64,000 nucleotides of DNA from Apostichopus japonicus (GCF_037975245.1 NC_092569.1:27171168-27235167), one strand, 5' to 3'; shown: positions 11,124 through 23,000, numbered from the stretch's first letter. Numbers and translations are program-made. The notes: generated from the sequence alone by a model not told the origin.

Positions 11124-11629
11124 GTGTATGAATATCATAGATTTCAATATACCCGCTTTTACGTATATACGGTATCGAAGCTTGTGTTTTTTAAGGACAA
11201 CGCAAATTGTATCGTCTGCTGTTTTTAAAATAGTCCTATGCACCGTGAAACAGAATCTTTACCATACACGAAATATAAATGGAGCTCGTTTGGCACATAC
11301 ATCTCGTTCGCATACATCAACTACAGACTTGGCTTATTATGATGAAGCAACTATGTCGCTGGCTTCCTAAACAAATTATTGACCTTATTACATCAAAACG
11401 AAAGAATTTCATAGTAAGAAGAATGAGTTTCACTTAAAAGTATGATGCATTTAATATGATTTCATTGTTCGCTTTTTACAGTAGACTATCCCCACGTTTC
11501 TTAATTCTGAGTCCCCAGGTGGAACAAGTCACCTGACCAGCCATGCATGGTACATTTCTCCCGTCGCCTATAAAATGACATGAAACATGGGTCTACAACC
11601 TTACGTCGGTATGTTTATGTTTACCACAG

Positions 11630-11927
11630 AATACGTCGTCGACTCATCGAAATACCACACCCACCATCCAACAATCCTAGAGAGGAACAAGTAACGTATA
11701 CCGAGTACGTATCAACTCACTACGCATCAAGTCGAGCTTACCTCCGCGATGGAAACAAGACAGACTATTACGTCTTACACTGTCCTATCCGAGACAGCAA
11801 GGACAATATCTCTGGCTACACGACTGATGAAAACATCTTGGCAGATGCTCCCGAGAGAGAAAGAGAACAAACTTTGTGTGAACGACCATCCATTGTTGTA
11901 GATACATATATGGACATATACGCATGA
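11630..11927 (+). CDS. Last coding exon of WSC gene: tyrosine-rich cytoplasmic tail
   Basis: An acceptor (TATGTTTATGTTTACCACAG) ends at 11629, and an open frame runs about 98 codons to TGA at 11925. It needs two bases from upstream, matching the transmembrane exon (10403) or the second micro-exon (11123). The sequence is polar, with many tyrosines: TYTEYV, RAYL, DYYVL, SGYTTDENI and TYMDIYA at the C-terminus. YYVL and YMDI fit the YxxF-type pattern (F = bulky hydrophobic) used for endocytic sorting or SH2 docking. Taken with the upstream exons this is the intracellular tail of a receptor-like protein. No kinase or other folded domain is visible. I saw no AATAAA before the microsatellite that follows. 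Confidence 0.6.
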
Positions 11928-11984
11928 TGAGTGTATGTTTCTTAGGTCTAGAATAGTCTAGTAATATTTAAAATATATAGATAT

Positions 11985-12040
11985 ATGTATATGTATGTAT
12001 ATATATATATATATATATACATATATATATACATATATAC

Positions 12041-12075
<35 letters not shown>

Positions 12076-12081
12076 GATAGA

Positions 12082-12171
<90 letters not shown>
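11985..12171. repeat. Compound TA/TACA microsatellite
   Basis: About 185 bp of TA repeats with scattered GTA, ACA and GATA interruptions in the first half and pure TA in the second half. It ends exactly where the SINE copy at 12171 begins. Long Ile/Tyr open frames on both strands are repeat artefacts. Confidence 0.95.
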
Positions 12172-12174
<3 letters not shown>

Positions 12175-12319
12175 TGGAATTACGACCTTCCATACATACA
12201 ATCGGCGTCCGTGGCCTAGTGGTTGGGGTGTCCGCGTACAGAGCGGAAGGCCCGAGTTCGAATCCCGGTGGAGGCTGGAAGTTTTTACACTGTTCTTGAT
12301 TTTCCGACTCATTACGATT
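12171..12319 (+). mobile_element. tRNA-derived SINE, copy 1
   Basis: The element starts ACAGTGGAATTACGACC and ends TTTTCCGACTCATTACGATT. Its core at 12205-12275 folds as a near-complete tRNA cloverleaf: 6 of 7 acceptor pairs, an A box (TGGCCTAGTGG), an anticodon stem TCCGC/GCGGA with loop GTACAGA (formal anticodon ACA), and a B box (AGTTCGAATCC) in a T arm with 4 of 5 pairs. SINEs of this kind carry an internal Pol III promoter and move with LINE machinery. Copy 1 lacks about 20 bp of the leader present in copy 2. Confidence 0.75.
12205..12275 (+). tRNA. tRNA-like head of SINE copy 1 (pseudo-tRNA, formal anticodon ACA)
   Basis: This is a 71-nt tRNA-shaped segment with intact A and B boxes, acceptor stem GCGTCCG paired with TGGAGGC, and a 7-nt anticodon loop with U33. 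It has no CCA-adjacent terminator close to its 3' end, and it is repeated at 12576 inside the same longer element. It is therefore a SINE head and not a functional tRNA gene. Confidence 0.5.
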
Positions 12320-12522
12320 TTCATTTATGTATATTCATTTGCCTTTGTCGTTTACCTCCATTGCATTAGCATAAAGTCTGTTCAAAGTATCTCTTTCGAG
12401 ATCCGGCTTTGGGTATCACAGATGATTTCGAGTTGGTTAGCATCATGTTTGATCTCTAGAGTAAGGCAAAATATGTCACCAAAAACAGAACTAGTGTTGT
12501 TCGATACAGGTGACAAACGCCG

Positions 12523-12690
12523 ACAGTGGAATTACGACCTACCTTACCAGTTTCGAACCTCTGGACATACAATCGGCGTCCGTGGTGGGGTGGTTGGGGT
12601 GTCCGCGTTCAGAGCGGAAGGCCCGAGTTCGAATCCCGGTGGAGGCTGGAAGATTTTTCACTGTTCTTGATTTTCCGACTCATTACGATT
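12523..12690 (+). mobile_element. tRNA-derived SINE, copy 2
   Basis: This is the second copy of the element at 12171, in the same orientation, with the longer leader and the same 3' end (CATTACGATT) followed by TA repeats. The tRNA-like core is 12576-12646. Its A box is degraded (TGGTGGGGTGG) but the B box is intact. The anticodon loop reads GTTCAGA (formal anticodon TCA) where copy 1 has GTACAGA. The two copies are 204 bp apart. Confidence 0.75.
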
Positions 12691-14069
<1,379 letters not shown>

Positions 14070-14165
14070 TCTTAAGTTTTTTTTTTTTGGGGGGGGGAGG
14101 GGGGTCTCCTACTTTGCTAAGCCTTGAAGGCTTTATAGGAGACTTCCCGTCACACTGTAAAATGT
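14070..14165 (-). mobile_element. LINE 3' tail fragment (minus strand), with stem-loop
   Basis: This is the reverse complement of 14852-14953. Read on the minus strand it contains a hairpin: the outer arms are GTCTCCTA and TAGGAGAC, and the inner arms AGCCTT and AAGGCT. A C-run, an A-run and AACTTAAG follow. The same tail follows the LINE fragment at 14522 on the plus strand, so both are 3' ends of one LINE family facing outward from each other. Confidence 0.6.
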
Positions 14166-14374
14166 GATGAAACAAATAAATATACAAATACAAAATATAC
14201 AAAATAGCAACTGACAGAGTTCATTATAATTTTGAATGTAAACTTCTATCTAATGCCAGTGTCTAGAAATGAATAATTTTTTAAGGAAACGCACCCAGGA
14301 TAGTACATCTGGGGACGACAACCTAAACAACACGACCTACCCAGGCTGAAGCATAGGGCGGGTCATCAGTCTCA

Positions 14375-14515
14375 AATCGAGGGGAATCGACATCTACCGA
14401 TTTAAATCGACATATACCAATTTCCTTCGATTTATACTAGTTTCCAGCAGCTTAAATTGACTTATACCGATTTAAATCGACATATATCAGATTAATTGGA
14501 CATATCATCGATTTT
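14375..14515 (+). repeat. Degenerate short repeat, AATCGACATATACCGATT-like units
   Basis: About seven imperfect units of 18-22 bp vary around AAATCGACATATACCGATTT. Each is close to its own reverse complement (AATCGA with TCGATT). The block lies directly before the LINE coding fragment at 14522. Confidence 0.65.
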
Positions 14516-14521
14516 AAAGTT

Positions 14522-14851
14522 ATGCAAAATATTCTCTATACGAGCGATAAACTCTGCAAGTTTAACATTGTTGATAGTCCAGATTGTACGTTTTGTGGTA
14601 AATCTATTGAAACGGTCATCCATCTATCCATTGACTGCCCAATTATTTCCCCGTTGTGGAATACCGTGATTAAGAAACTTAACTGTATTTATAGCATTGA
14701 CGACGTCAATCAATGTAGAGACTCTTCTCGGACTGGGGCTTAGCAATAATCGCAGGGAAGGAATTCTTTGCGACTTTCTGCTAAATACATATGAGCGTAC
14801 AATCTGGAAGAGCCGAGTCATATTTGTATATTTGTATAATTATTGGTTTTA
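14522..14851 (+). pseudogene. Decayed C-terminal end of a LINE reverse transcriptase (zinc-binding region)
   Basis: The first frame (14522-14743) carries CTFCGKSIETVIHLSIDC followed by PIISPLW, a CX2CX8HX4C knuckle as found at the C-terminus of many LINE reverse transcriptases (zf-RVT). Near 14700 the sequence moves to another frame (14697-14860), which continues as NNRREGILCDFLLNTYE and RTIWKSRVIF, normal for the end of such ORFs. This indicates a frameshift. It is followed by the stem-loop 3' tail at 14852-14953. The piece is 5'-truncated and non-functional. It is a different LINE family from the one at 15095-18376, whose C-terminus lacks this knuckle. Confidence 0.65.
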
Positions 14852-14953
14852 TCACAATTTACAGTGTGACAGGAAGTCTCCTATAGAGCCTGCAAGGCTT
14901 AGCAAAGTAGGAGACTCCCCCCCCCCCCCATAAAAAAGAGAGAAAAACTTAAG
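14852..14953 (+). mobile_element. LINE 3' tail with stem-loop (plus strand)
   Basis: The sequence AGTCTCCTATAGAGCCTGCA and its continuation to TAGGAGACT fold into a hairpin: AGTCTCCTA pairs with TAGGAGACT, and AGCCT with AGGCT inside. A C-run and an A-rich end follow. It is an inverted copy of 14070-14165. Conserved 3' stem-loops are known recognition signals for LINE reverse transcriptases; that role here is inference. Confidence 0.6.
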
Positions 14954-15094
14954 AATAGAAAAAGAAAAGTTAATAGTAGCATCTACAATGATGAAATAAT
15001 CGAATTGACGCTAATTGAAATTAATAATCCTAATATACAATACTAACAATCTTTATAATGATCTCAATCACAAACACACACAAGAATAAATCCA

Positions 15095-18000
15095 TCAATA
15101 GTGAGAAATAATTTCAGTTTGGAAATTCCTTTTGAATACAGAGTAAGAAGGCTTATTCTTAACATTGTCCTGGAGATTATTCCACGTTTTTATAGCACGA
15201 ATACGAGGGTTAAAAGCACTTAAAGTACTTCGTTGGGATAAAACATGTGCGTTATTACAATGGCGTGTTTGATGGTTGTGGATTAGTCTATTACTATATA
15301 TAAAATCTTTAAAAGCCTCGGGTAGCAATCCATTCCATGCTTTATATGCAAATGTTGCAAGCTGGACTCTTATAATATCATTTAGTTTTAATAAATTTAA
15401 TCTTTTGTATAATGGGGTAGTATGATCACGTGGTGCAGCATGTGATATATGGCGGATAGCTCTCTTCTGGAGGACACATAGGTGATTAAGATTTGTAGAA
15501 TAGGTTCCTGACCAAATAGTCGTGCAAAAAGTTAATTGGGGTAAAATCAGAGTTATATAGAGTGTTCTGAGTATATTTGGAGGTAAATAATGTTTTAATT
15601 TGCATATAATACCAGTATTTCTAGCCACTCTGTTACAGACTGCTGATATGTGATCACGCCACGAAAGTTTATTGTCTATGTGTACACCCAAGAACTTAGT
15701 AGTGTTAACCCGATTAATAATTTTATCATTCACGGTAATATTGAGATCCCATCTGAATGAGTGACTAGCATTAAACACCATATAACTAGTTTTTTTTTCT
15801 ATATTAAGAGATAATTTGTTTGCTGCAAACCAGCTGGAAAATTTAGTTAGTTCAGTAGAAACAGTTTTATGTGATGAGAGTAGATTTTGGGAATCGAAGA
15901 AAATATTTGTGTCGTCGGCAAATAATATTGTTTTAGCAATATCGGAGACATTAACGATATCATTGACATAAATTATAAATAGTAATGGACCTAGTATAGA
16001 ACCCTGAGGAACTCCGCAAGCGATTTTAGCAAGTTCAGATTTAGAATTTTTATATAAAGTGTACTGGTATCTATTTGAAAGATAACTATCTAGCCAATTT
16101 AGGGTTGTTCCTCTGATACCATAAAAAAAAAATAATTTACTTAGTAATATTTTGTGATCGATGGTGTCAAAAGCTTTGGATAGGTCGAGAAATACGCCCA
16201 CACAGGTATTCTTATCAAGACTATTATAAATATTGTTGACTGCATCTGCTAAAGCTAATTCTGTAGAATGGTCAGGACGAAATCCGTACTGCTCGTAATT
16301 AAGAACATTATATTTACATAGAAAACTGTATATACGATTAAACATTAATCGTTCAATGATTTTTGAAAAGACTGACAATAAAGATATAGGGCGGTAATTC
16401 TCAAAATGACTGGGGTCTCCTGTTTTAAAGATTGGTTTTACCTTTGCTATTTTAAGCTTATCCGGAAAAATGCCGGTGTTAAAAGAAATATTGCAGAGAT
16501 GAGTTAAAGGCTTTACAATGTATGGGATAACTTGTTTGATAATACCTGGCTTAAAGTCATCATAGCCTGCTGCTTTGTTTGGTTTCACATTTGTGTGAGC
16601 AACTTTTAGAACTTCTTCCACTGTTACTGGATATGTAAATATGGAATGGCATACCTTGTCATTATTATGTAAAAAATGTTCCGCTTTTAGTTTAATATTA
16701 ATCTTACTAGCGAGGTTATAACCAAGATTTACAAAGTATTTGTTAAAGTTGCTAGCGATGTCATTATCATTGCTAATTTCGCAATCATCATTTTTAAATG
16801 TTGCTGGATATGATGAGTCTTTACCGTTTTTATTGAGGATTTCATTAATTGTACTCCAAGTACTGTTTACGTTGTTTCTACTCTGCTTGAATTTATCATA
16901 AAAGTATAATCGTTTGGAATATCGTATAACATGGTTTAATTTATTACGGTACATTTTGTAAATAGACTTAGTATGTTCAGTAGGATTCTTCAAATAACGT
17001 CTAAATAATATGTTCTTCCTTTTGATTGATTTTAAAATGCCCTTAGTGATCCAGGGATGTTTTTTAGTACGTTTCTTTTTTGGATTGAACACTTGAGTAG
17101 GAAAGCAATTATTATACGTAGTATTGAAATAATAGTAAAATGTATTATAAGCAGTATTAACATCTGGCTCGTTTAGGACATTGTCCCACGTAGTTTTCCC
17201 AATTTCAGAAGTGAAAAGTTTTATATTATTATCACTGTAATTACGTGCATAGATGGGATTATTTTGTCGGCGATTAGTCTCGAGGGCTTTGACAAACACT
17301 GGAAAGTGATCAGTGATATCAGTTACAAAAATACCTGATGAAAGTTTAGAGTTACTATTAGTTATAATATTGTCAATCAAAGTTGAAGAGGTACTGTTCA
17401 CTCTGGTTGGTCTTGATATTGTTGGATAGAAACCGTTTGAGTAAAGGTTATTTAGAGAATCTGGTGATTTGTTTTTATCTAACAAATCAATATTAAAATC
17501 CCCCATAATGTAAGAAGTACAGTTTAGCTGATTAATTGTAGTACAAATATTTTGCATGTTATAATGAAATTGTTCTAAAGAACCATTTGGAGGTCTATAA
17601 ACAATACCGATAATTATTTTCTCTTTAGAATTTGGCAAGTTTGCCTCAATAAATAAGGATTCAATGATATCGTTAAATGTTGATAGATCTGGTTGGTGTT
17701 TAAAGTTTAAACCATTGTGCACATATAAGCAGACACCGCCACCCCTTCTATTAACACGATGTTTTTCTATAATTTTGTAATTTGTCATATGAATAAGAGG
17801 TGATGGGTGGTCACTTAGCCACGTTTCGGTGAAGCCAAGTACAGAGAGTTCATTCTTTAGTAGTGAAATAAAGGTATTTATTTCGTTGAAATTTTTGTTC
17901 AGACTTCGACTGTTTAAATGGAACATAGATAGGCAATTATTTGGAGGTAACCTGTTGTAAGAATCAAAATACTCACAAAGAACACTGTTATCATTTGAGT

Positions 18001-18376
18001 CCTCACAAACATTATCCATTAAATTAGTATCGATTATTAAGCGAGGTTGCGAGTTCCTAGCTTTTCGCAGATTTGGAATGAATGACTTTTTCTTCAGTCT
18101 AACAGTTCTAAATTCACCTTTGTCATAAGACATTTGTCGTTTCAGTTGTTGAGGTAATTCCGTGGTTGGTTCCTCTGTCGTTGTTTTGTTACCGGTGGAG
18201 TTAGTGGCTTCAGTCGCTTTGTTTCCTCTAGTTGCTTTTGTATTCTCAGTATCCTCTTGAGTTGGTTTGGTGGGTCTTTGTTCATCCCGTTGAGTTGTCT
18301 TTATATTCTCGTTTTGCTTCTTTTTAGTCTCGTTGGTCTCAATGGCGCTGCCTTTTGTTTGGGATAACTGGTCCAT
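15095..18376 (-). CDS. LINE (CR1/L2-like, Jockey-superfamily type) ORF: endonuclease + reverse transcriptase
   Basis: A single uninterrupted 1093-codon frame. Residues 1-90 are Thr/Lys/Glu/Asn-rich and low in complexity. From about 150 comes an APE-type endonuclease (LNSRSLNKN, then GFTETWLSD, GDFNIDLLD near 292, and TDHFPVF near 355). The reverse transcriptase follows with KPNKAAGYDDFKPGI, VKPIFKTGDPSHFENYRPIS, FLDLSKAFDTIDHKIL, GVPQGSILGPLLFIIYVNDI and the catalytic FADD at about 819-822 (plus-strand 15911-15922). The C-terminal part has LPPNILRTLYITLI and ends ISHY. There is no RNase H and no C-terminal zinc knuckle. No ORF1 is visible upstream. The open frame and intact catalytic motifs suggest a young copy. 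The 3' UTR runs left to about 14954. The family name is inferred from motif style. Confidence 0.88.
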   Translation of the reverse strand: MDQLSQTKGSAIETNETKKKQNENIKTTQRDEQRPTKPTQEDTENTKATRGNKATEATNSTGNKTTTEEPTTELPQQLKRQMSYDKGEFRTVRLKKKSFIPNLRKARNSQPRLIIDTNLMDNVCEDSNDNSVLCEYFDSYNRLPPNNCLSMFHLNSRSLNKNFNEINTFISLLKNELSVLGFTETWLSDHPSPLIHMTNYKIIEKHRVNRRGGGVCLYVHNGLNFKHQPDLSTFNDIIESLFIEANLPNSKEKIIIGIVYRPPNGSLEQFHYNMQNICTTINQLNCTSYIMGDFNIDLLDKNKSPDSLNNLYSNGFYPTISRPTRVNSTSSTLIDNIITNSNSKLSSGIFVTDITDHFPVFVKALETNRRQNNPIYARNYSDNNIKLFTSEIGKTTWDNVLNEPDVNTAYNTFYYYFNTTYNNCFPTQVFNPKKKRTKKHPWITKGILKSIKRKNILFRRYLKNPTEHTKSIYKMYRNKLNHVIRYSKRLYFYDKFKQSRNNVNSTWSTINEILNKNGKDSSYPATFKNDDCEISNDNDIASNFNKYFVNLGYNLASKINIKLKAEHFLHNNDKVCHSIFTYPVTVEEVLKVAHTNVKPNKAAGYDDFKPGIIKQVIPYIVKPLTHLCNISFNTGIFPDKLKIAKVKPIFKTGDPSHFENYRPISLLSVFSKIIERLMFNRIYSFLCKYNVLNYEQYGFRPDHSTELALADAVNNIYNSLDKNTCVGVFLDLSKAFDTIDHKILLSKLFFFYGIRGTTLNWLDSYLSNRYQYTLYKNSKSELAKIACGVPQGSILGPLLFIIYVNDIVNVSDIAKTILFADDTNIFFDSQNLLSSHKTVSTELTKFSSWFAANKLSLNIEKKTSYMVFNASHSFRWDLNITVNDKIINRVNTTKFLGVHIDNKLSWRDHISAVCNRVARNTGIICKLKHYLPPNILRTLYITLILPQLTFCTTIWSGTYSTNLNHLCVLQKRAIRHISHAAPRDHTTPLYKRLNLLKLNDIIRVQLATFAYKAWNGLLPEAFKDFIYSNRLIHNHQTRHCNNAHVLSQRSTLSAFNPRIRAIKTWNNLQDNVKNKPSYSVFKRNFQTEIISHY

Positions 18377-18572
18377 GGCTTCATCTTTTGGTTGGTCAGG
18401 TTATTACATAGAGTCAACTAACTTCCAAGACCTGGTTCTGAAAAATGTGCAAAATGACGTAATTCGGGAACCGAGAGCGCCGAGCACAGTTGCACCCGAA
18501 ATCGAGTTCCGAGGGCACTCGAAATGGTCCGACCCGCTGTAGGGGTTAGTATTTAGTGGCTTTCTTAAAGAA
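18377..18572 (-). other. Sequence upstream of LINE ORF (possible 5' UTR)
   Basis: This lies between the LINE start codon and an older fragment of the same LINE. It is GC-richer than its surroundings (GGAACCGAGAGCGCCGAGC) and could be the LINE 5' UTR with its internal promoter. I cannot place the 5' boundary. Confidence 0.3.
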
Positions 18573-18738
18573 CCCATAGTACTTCGATGGGATAAAACAT
18601 GTGCGTTATTACAATGGCGTGTTTGATAGTTGTGGATTAGTCTATTACTATAAATAATATCTTTAAAAGCCTCGGGTAGCAATCCATTCCATGCTTTATA
18701 TGCAAATGTTGCAAGCTGGACTCTTATAAAATCATTTG
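18573..18738 (-). pseudogene. Second, truncated copy of the same LINE family (C-terminal fragment)
   Basis: About 165 bp matches 15222-15387 inside the intact LINE with only a few differences, in the same orientation. It encodes LLPEAFKDIIYSNRLIHN and HCNNAHVLSHRST, the region 60-100 residues from the C-terminus. The matching stretch is interior, with neither LINE end nor start, so this is a broken piece beside the intact element. It may mark an earlier insertion or a local duplication. Confidence 0.8.
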
Positions 18739-19148
18739 CTCACTAAGGGTGGTGCTCTCTAAAAGCAACTGCACGACCTATACGTACAATTTCGACCGAG
18801 GTTAGTGTCCATTTAGTTCGATTTTATTGGAAATAGTTCTTTACTATGCCTTTAATATTCACTGTAATTGTATTTTTTATCTCTGAATTATGTTCATGTT
18901 GTCACATTCTCATCTTCGAGATAAGTCAACTGAAACCTAAAAGAAAGTTGTAAAGGACGTATAACACGTCTCGGAAACCCAGTAACCGTATTTACAGTAT
19001 TCAATTTTCGAGTGTCGCTTGAAAAGCAACATTTGCGAGTTATTACCATTAATTTTATTATTATTTTCACATTTTCTGTACAAATTCATTATATATACTG
19101 TTTTGAGATGGTTGAGCCAGTGGGCTCGCCTAATAAAAGAGAAAAAAA
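18739..19148. other. Unique sequence between LINE fragment and first satellite array
   Basis: I see no gene. The open frames across 18937-19350 extend from unique sequence into satellite and are artefacts. The array begins just after GAGAAAAAAAGC at about 19149. Confidence 0.35.
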
Positions 19149-20088
19149 GCGCACTGTACTGGCTGTAGAGCGAGACTCTCTTTTGCACTGGTGGTTCGAA
19201 ACCCAGTGCCGGCTTTTGCCGCGATCTTTTACACCTCTCGCTTGCATTAGCAGCCCTACCTATTAAATAATCGGCTAATATCTCAGCCGATACAGTGGCG
19301 CGACGGCTTGGCGCACTGTACTGGCTGTAGAGCGAGACTCTCTTTTGCACTGGTGGTTCGAAACCCAGTGCCGGCTTTTGCCGCGATCTTTTACACCTCT
19401 CGCTTGCATTAGCAGCCCTAACTATTAACTAATCGGCTAATATCTCAGCCGATACAGTGGCGCGACGGCTTGGTGCACTGTTCTGGCTGTAGAGTGAGAC
19501 TCTCTTTTGCACTGGTGGTTCGAAACCCAGTGCCGGCTTTTGCCGCGATCTTTTACACCTCTCGCTTGCATTAGCAGCCCTAACTATTAAATAATCGGCT
19601 AATATCTCAGCCGATACAGTGGCGCGACGGCTTGGTGCACTGTTCTGGCTGTAGAGCGAGACTCTCTTTTGCACTGGTGGTTCGAAACCCAGTGCCGGCT
19701 TTTGCCGCGATCTTTTACACCTCTCGCTTGCATTAGCAGCCCTAACTATTAAATAGTCGGCTAATATCTCAGCCGATACAGTGGCGCGACGGCTTGGCGC
19801 ATTGTACTGGCTGTAGAGCGAGAATCTCTTTTGCACTGGTGGTTCGAAACCCAGTGCCGGCTTTTGCCGCGATCTTTTACACCTCTCGCTTGCATTAGCA
19901 GCACTAACTATTACATAATCGGCTAATAACTCAGCCGATACAGTGGCGCAACGGCTTGGCGCACTTTACTGGCTGTAGAGCGAGACTCTCTTTTGCACTG
20001 GTGGTTCGAAACCCAGTGCCGGCTTTTTCCGGGATCTTTTACACCTCTCGCTTGCATTAGCAGCCCTAACTATTAACTAATCGGCTAA
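19149..20088 (+). repeat. Satellite array 1: tRNA-like unit of 161-162 bp, plus orientation, about 6 copies
   Basis: The landmark GCGCACTGTACTGGCTGTAG recurs at 19149 and 19311, and in slightly varied form about every 161-162 bp to 19957. Each unit has a D-arm-like segment with an A box (TGGCGCGACGGCTTGG), the stretch GAGACTCTCTTTTGCA, a B box (GGTTCGAAACCC) framed by GCACTGG and CCAGTGC, and a T-run (GATCTTTTAC). The first unit is partial. Units differ from one another by a few percent. The subfamily is clearly diverged from array 2 but aligns to its reverse complement along the whole unit. Confidence 0.92.
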
Positions 20089-23000
20089 CTGTAAAAGATC
20101 GGCAAGAGACGTCACCGGGGTTCGAACCACGGATGCAAAAGAGAGTCTCGATCATCAGCTCGTACAGTGCGCCAAGCCATCGCGCCATTGTATGGACTGA
20201 GATATTAGGTCGATTAACTAATACTTACACCTCCCCGTGTAGGCACGAGCTGTAAAAGAACGGCAATAGACGTCACCGGGGTTCGAACCACGGATGCAAA
20301 AGAGAGTCTCGATCATCAGCTCGTACAGTGCGCCAAGCCATCGCGCCACTGTATGGACTGAGATATTAGGTCGATTAACTAATACTTACACCTCCCCGTG
20401 TAGGCACGAGCTGTAAAAGATCGGCAAGAGACGTCACCGGGGTTCGAACCACGGATGCAAAAGAGAGTCTCGATCATCAGCTCGTACAGTGCACCAAGCC
20501 ATCGCGCCACTGTATGGACTGAGATATTAGGTCGATTAACTAATACTTACACCTCCCCGTGTAGGCACGAGCTGTAAAAGAACGGCAAGAGACGTCACCG
20601 GGGTTCGAACCACGGATGCAAAAGAGAGTCTCGATCATCAGCTCGTACAGTGCGCCAAGCCATCGCGCCACTGTATGGACTGAGATATTAGGTCGATTAA
20701 CTAATACTGACACCTCCCCGTGTAGGCACGAGCTGTAAAAGATCGGCAAGAGACGTCACCGGGGTTCGAACCACGGATGCAAAAGAGAGTCTCGATCATC
20801 AGCTCGTACAGTGCGCCAAGCCATCGCGCCACTGTATGGACTGAGATATTAGGTCGATTAACTAATACTTACACCTCCCCGTGTAGGCACTAGCTGTAAA
20901 AGAACGGCAAGAGACGTCACCGGGGTTCGAACCACGGATGCAAAAGAGAGTCTCGATCATCAGCTCGTACAGTGCGCCAAGCCATCGCGCCACTGTATGG
21001 ACTGAGATATTAGGTCGATTAACTAATACTGACACCTCCCCGTGTAGGCACGAGCTGTAAAAGATCGGCAAGAGACGTCACCGGGGTTCGAACCACGGAT
21101 GCAAAAGAGAGTCTCGATCATCAGCTCGTACAGTGCGCCAAGCCATCGCGCCACTGTATGGACTGAGATATTAGGTCGATTAACTAATTCTGACACCTCC
21201 CCGTGTAGGCACGAGCTGAAAAAGAACGGCAAGAGACGTCACCGGGGTTCGAACCACGGATGCAAAAGAGAGTCTCGATCATCAGCTCGTACAGTGCGCC
21301 AAGCCATCGCGCCACTGTATGGACTGAGATATTAGGTCGATTAACTAATACTTACACCTCCCCGTGTAGGCACGAGCTGTAAAAGATCGGCAAGAGACGT
21401 CACCGGGGTTCGAACCACGGATGCAAAAGAGAGTCTCGATCATCAGCTCGTACAGTGCGCCAAGCCATCGCGCCACTGTATGGACTGAGATATTAGGTCG
21501 ATTAACTGATACTTACACCTCCCCGTGTAGGCACGAGCTGTAAAAGATCGACAAGAGACGTCACCGGGGTTCGAACCACGGATGCAAAAGAGAGTCTCGA
21601 TCATCAGCTCGTACAGTGCGCCAAGCCATCGCGCCATTGTATGGACTGAGATATTAGGTCGATTAACTAATACTTACACCTCCCCGTGTAGGCACGAGCT
21701 GTAAAAGATCGACAAGAGACGTCACCGGGGTTCGAACCACGGATGCAAAAGAGAGTCTCGATCATCAGCTCGTACAGTGCGCCAAGCCATCGCGCCACTG
21801 TATGGACTGAGATATTAGGTCGATTAACTAATACTTACACCTCCCCGTGTAGGCACGAGCTGTAAAAGATCGGCAAGAGACGTCACCGGGGTTCGAACCA
21901 CGGATGCAAAAGAGAGTCTCGATCATCAGCTCGTACAGTGCGCCAAGCCATCGCGCCACTGTATGGACTGAGATATTAGGTCGATTAACTAAAACTTACA
22001 CCTCCCCGTGTAGGCACGAGCTGTAAAAGAACGGCAAGAGACGTCACCGGGGTTCGAACCACGGATGCAAAAGAGAGTCTCGATCATCAGCTCGTACAGT
22101 GCGCCAAGCCATCGCGCCACTGTATGGACTGAGATATTAGGTCGATTAACTAATACTTACACCTTCCCGTGTACGCACGAGCTGTAAAAGAACGGCAAGA
22201 GACGTCACCGGGGTTCGAACCACGGATGCAAAAGAGAGTCTCGATCATCAGCTCGTACAGTGCGCCAAGCCATCGCGCCACTGTATGGACTGAGATATTA
22301 GGTCGATTAACTAATACTTACACTTCCCCATGTTGGCACGAGCTGTAAAAGATCGACAAGAGACGTCACCGGGGTTCGAACCACGGATGCAAAAGAGAGT
22401 CTCGATCATCAGCTCGTACAGTGCGCCAAGCCATCGCGCCACTGTATGGACTGAGATATTAGGTCGATTAACTAATACTTACACCTCCCCGTGTAGGCAC
22501 GAGCTGTAAAAGAACGGCAAGAGACGTCACCGGGGTTCGAACCACGGATGCAAAAGAGAGTCTCGATCATCAGCTCGTACAGTGCGCCAAGCCATCGCGC
22601 CACTGTATGGACTGAGATATTAGGTCGATTAACTAATACTTACACCTCCCCGTGTTGGCACGAGCTGTAAAAGATCGGCAAGAGACGTCACCGGGGTTCG
22701 AACCACGGATGCAAAAGAGAGTCTCGATCATCAGCTCGTACAGTGCGCCAAGCCATCGCGCCACTGTATGGACTGAGATATTAGGTCGATTAACTAATAC
22801 TGACACCTTCCCGTGTAGGCACGAGCTGTAAAAGATCGGCAAGAGACGTCACCGGGGTTCGAGCCACGGATGCAAAAGAGAGTCTCGATCATCAGCTCGT
22901 ACAGTGCGCCAAGCCATCGCGCCACTGTATGGACTGAGATATTAGGTCGATTAACTAATACTTACACCTCCCCGTGTAGGCACGAGCTGTAAAAGATCGG

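Noticed and set aside
11022-11370. Overlapping open frames on both strands
   Set aside because: No domain; they lie in the intron before the tail exon. Only the 29-nt micro-exon candidate has splice support.
12576-12646. Selenocysteine or UGA-suppressor tRNA (formal anticodon TCA)
   Set aside because: It lies within a SINE copy, its A box is damaged, and it lacks the long acceptor and variable arms of tRNA-Sec.
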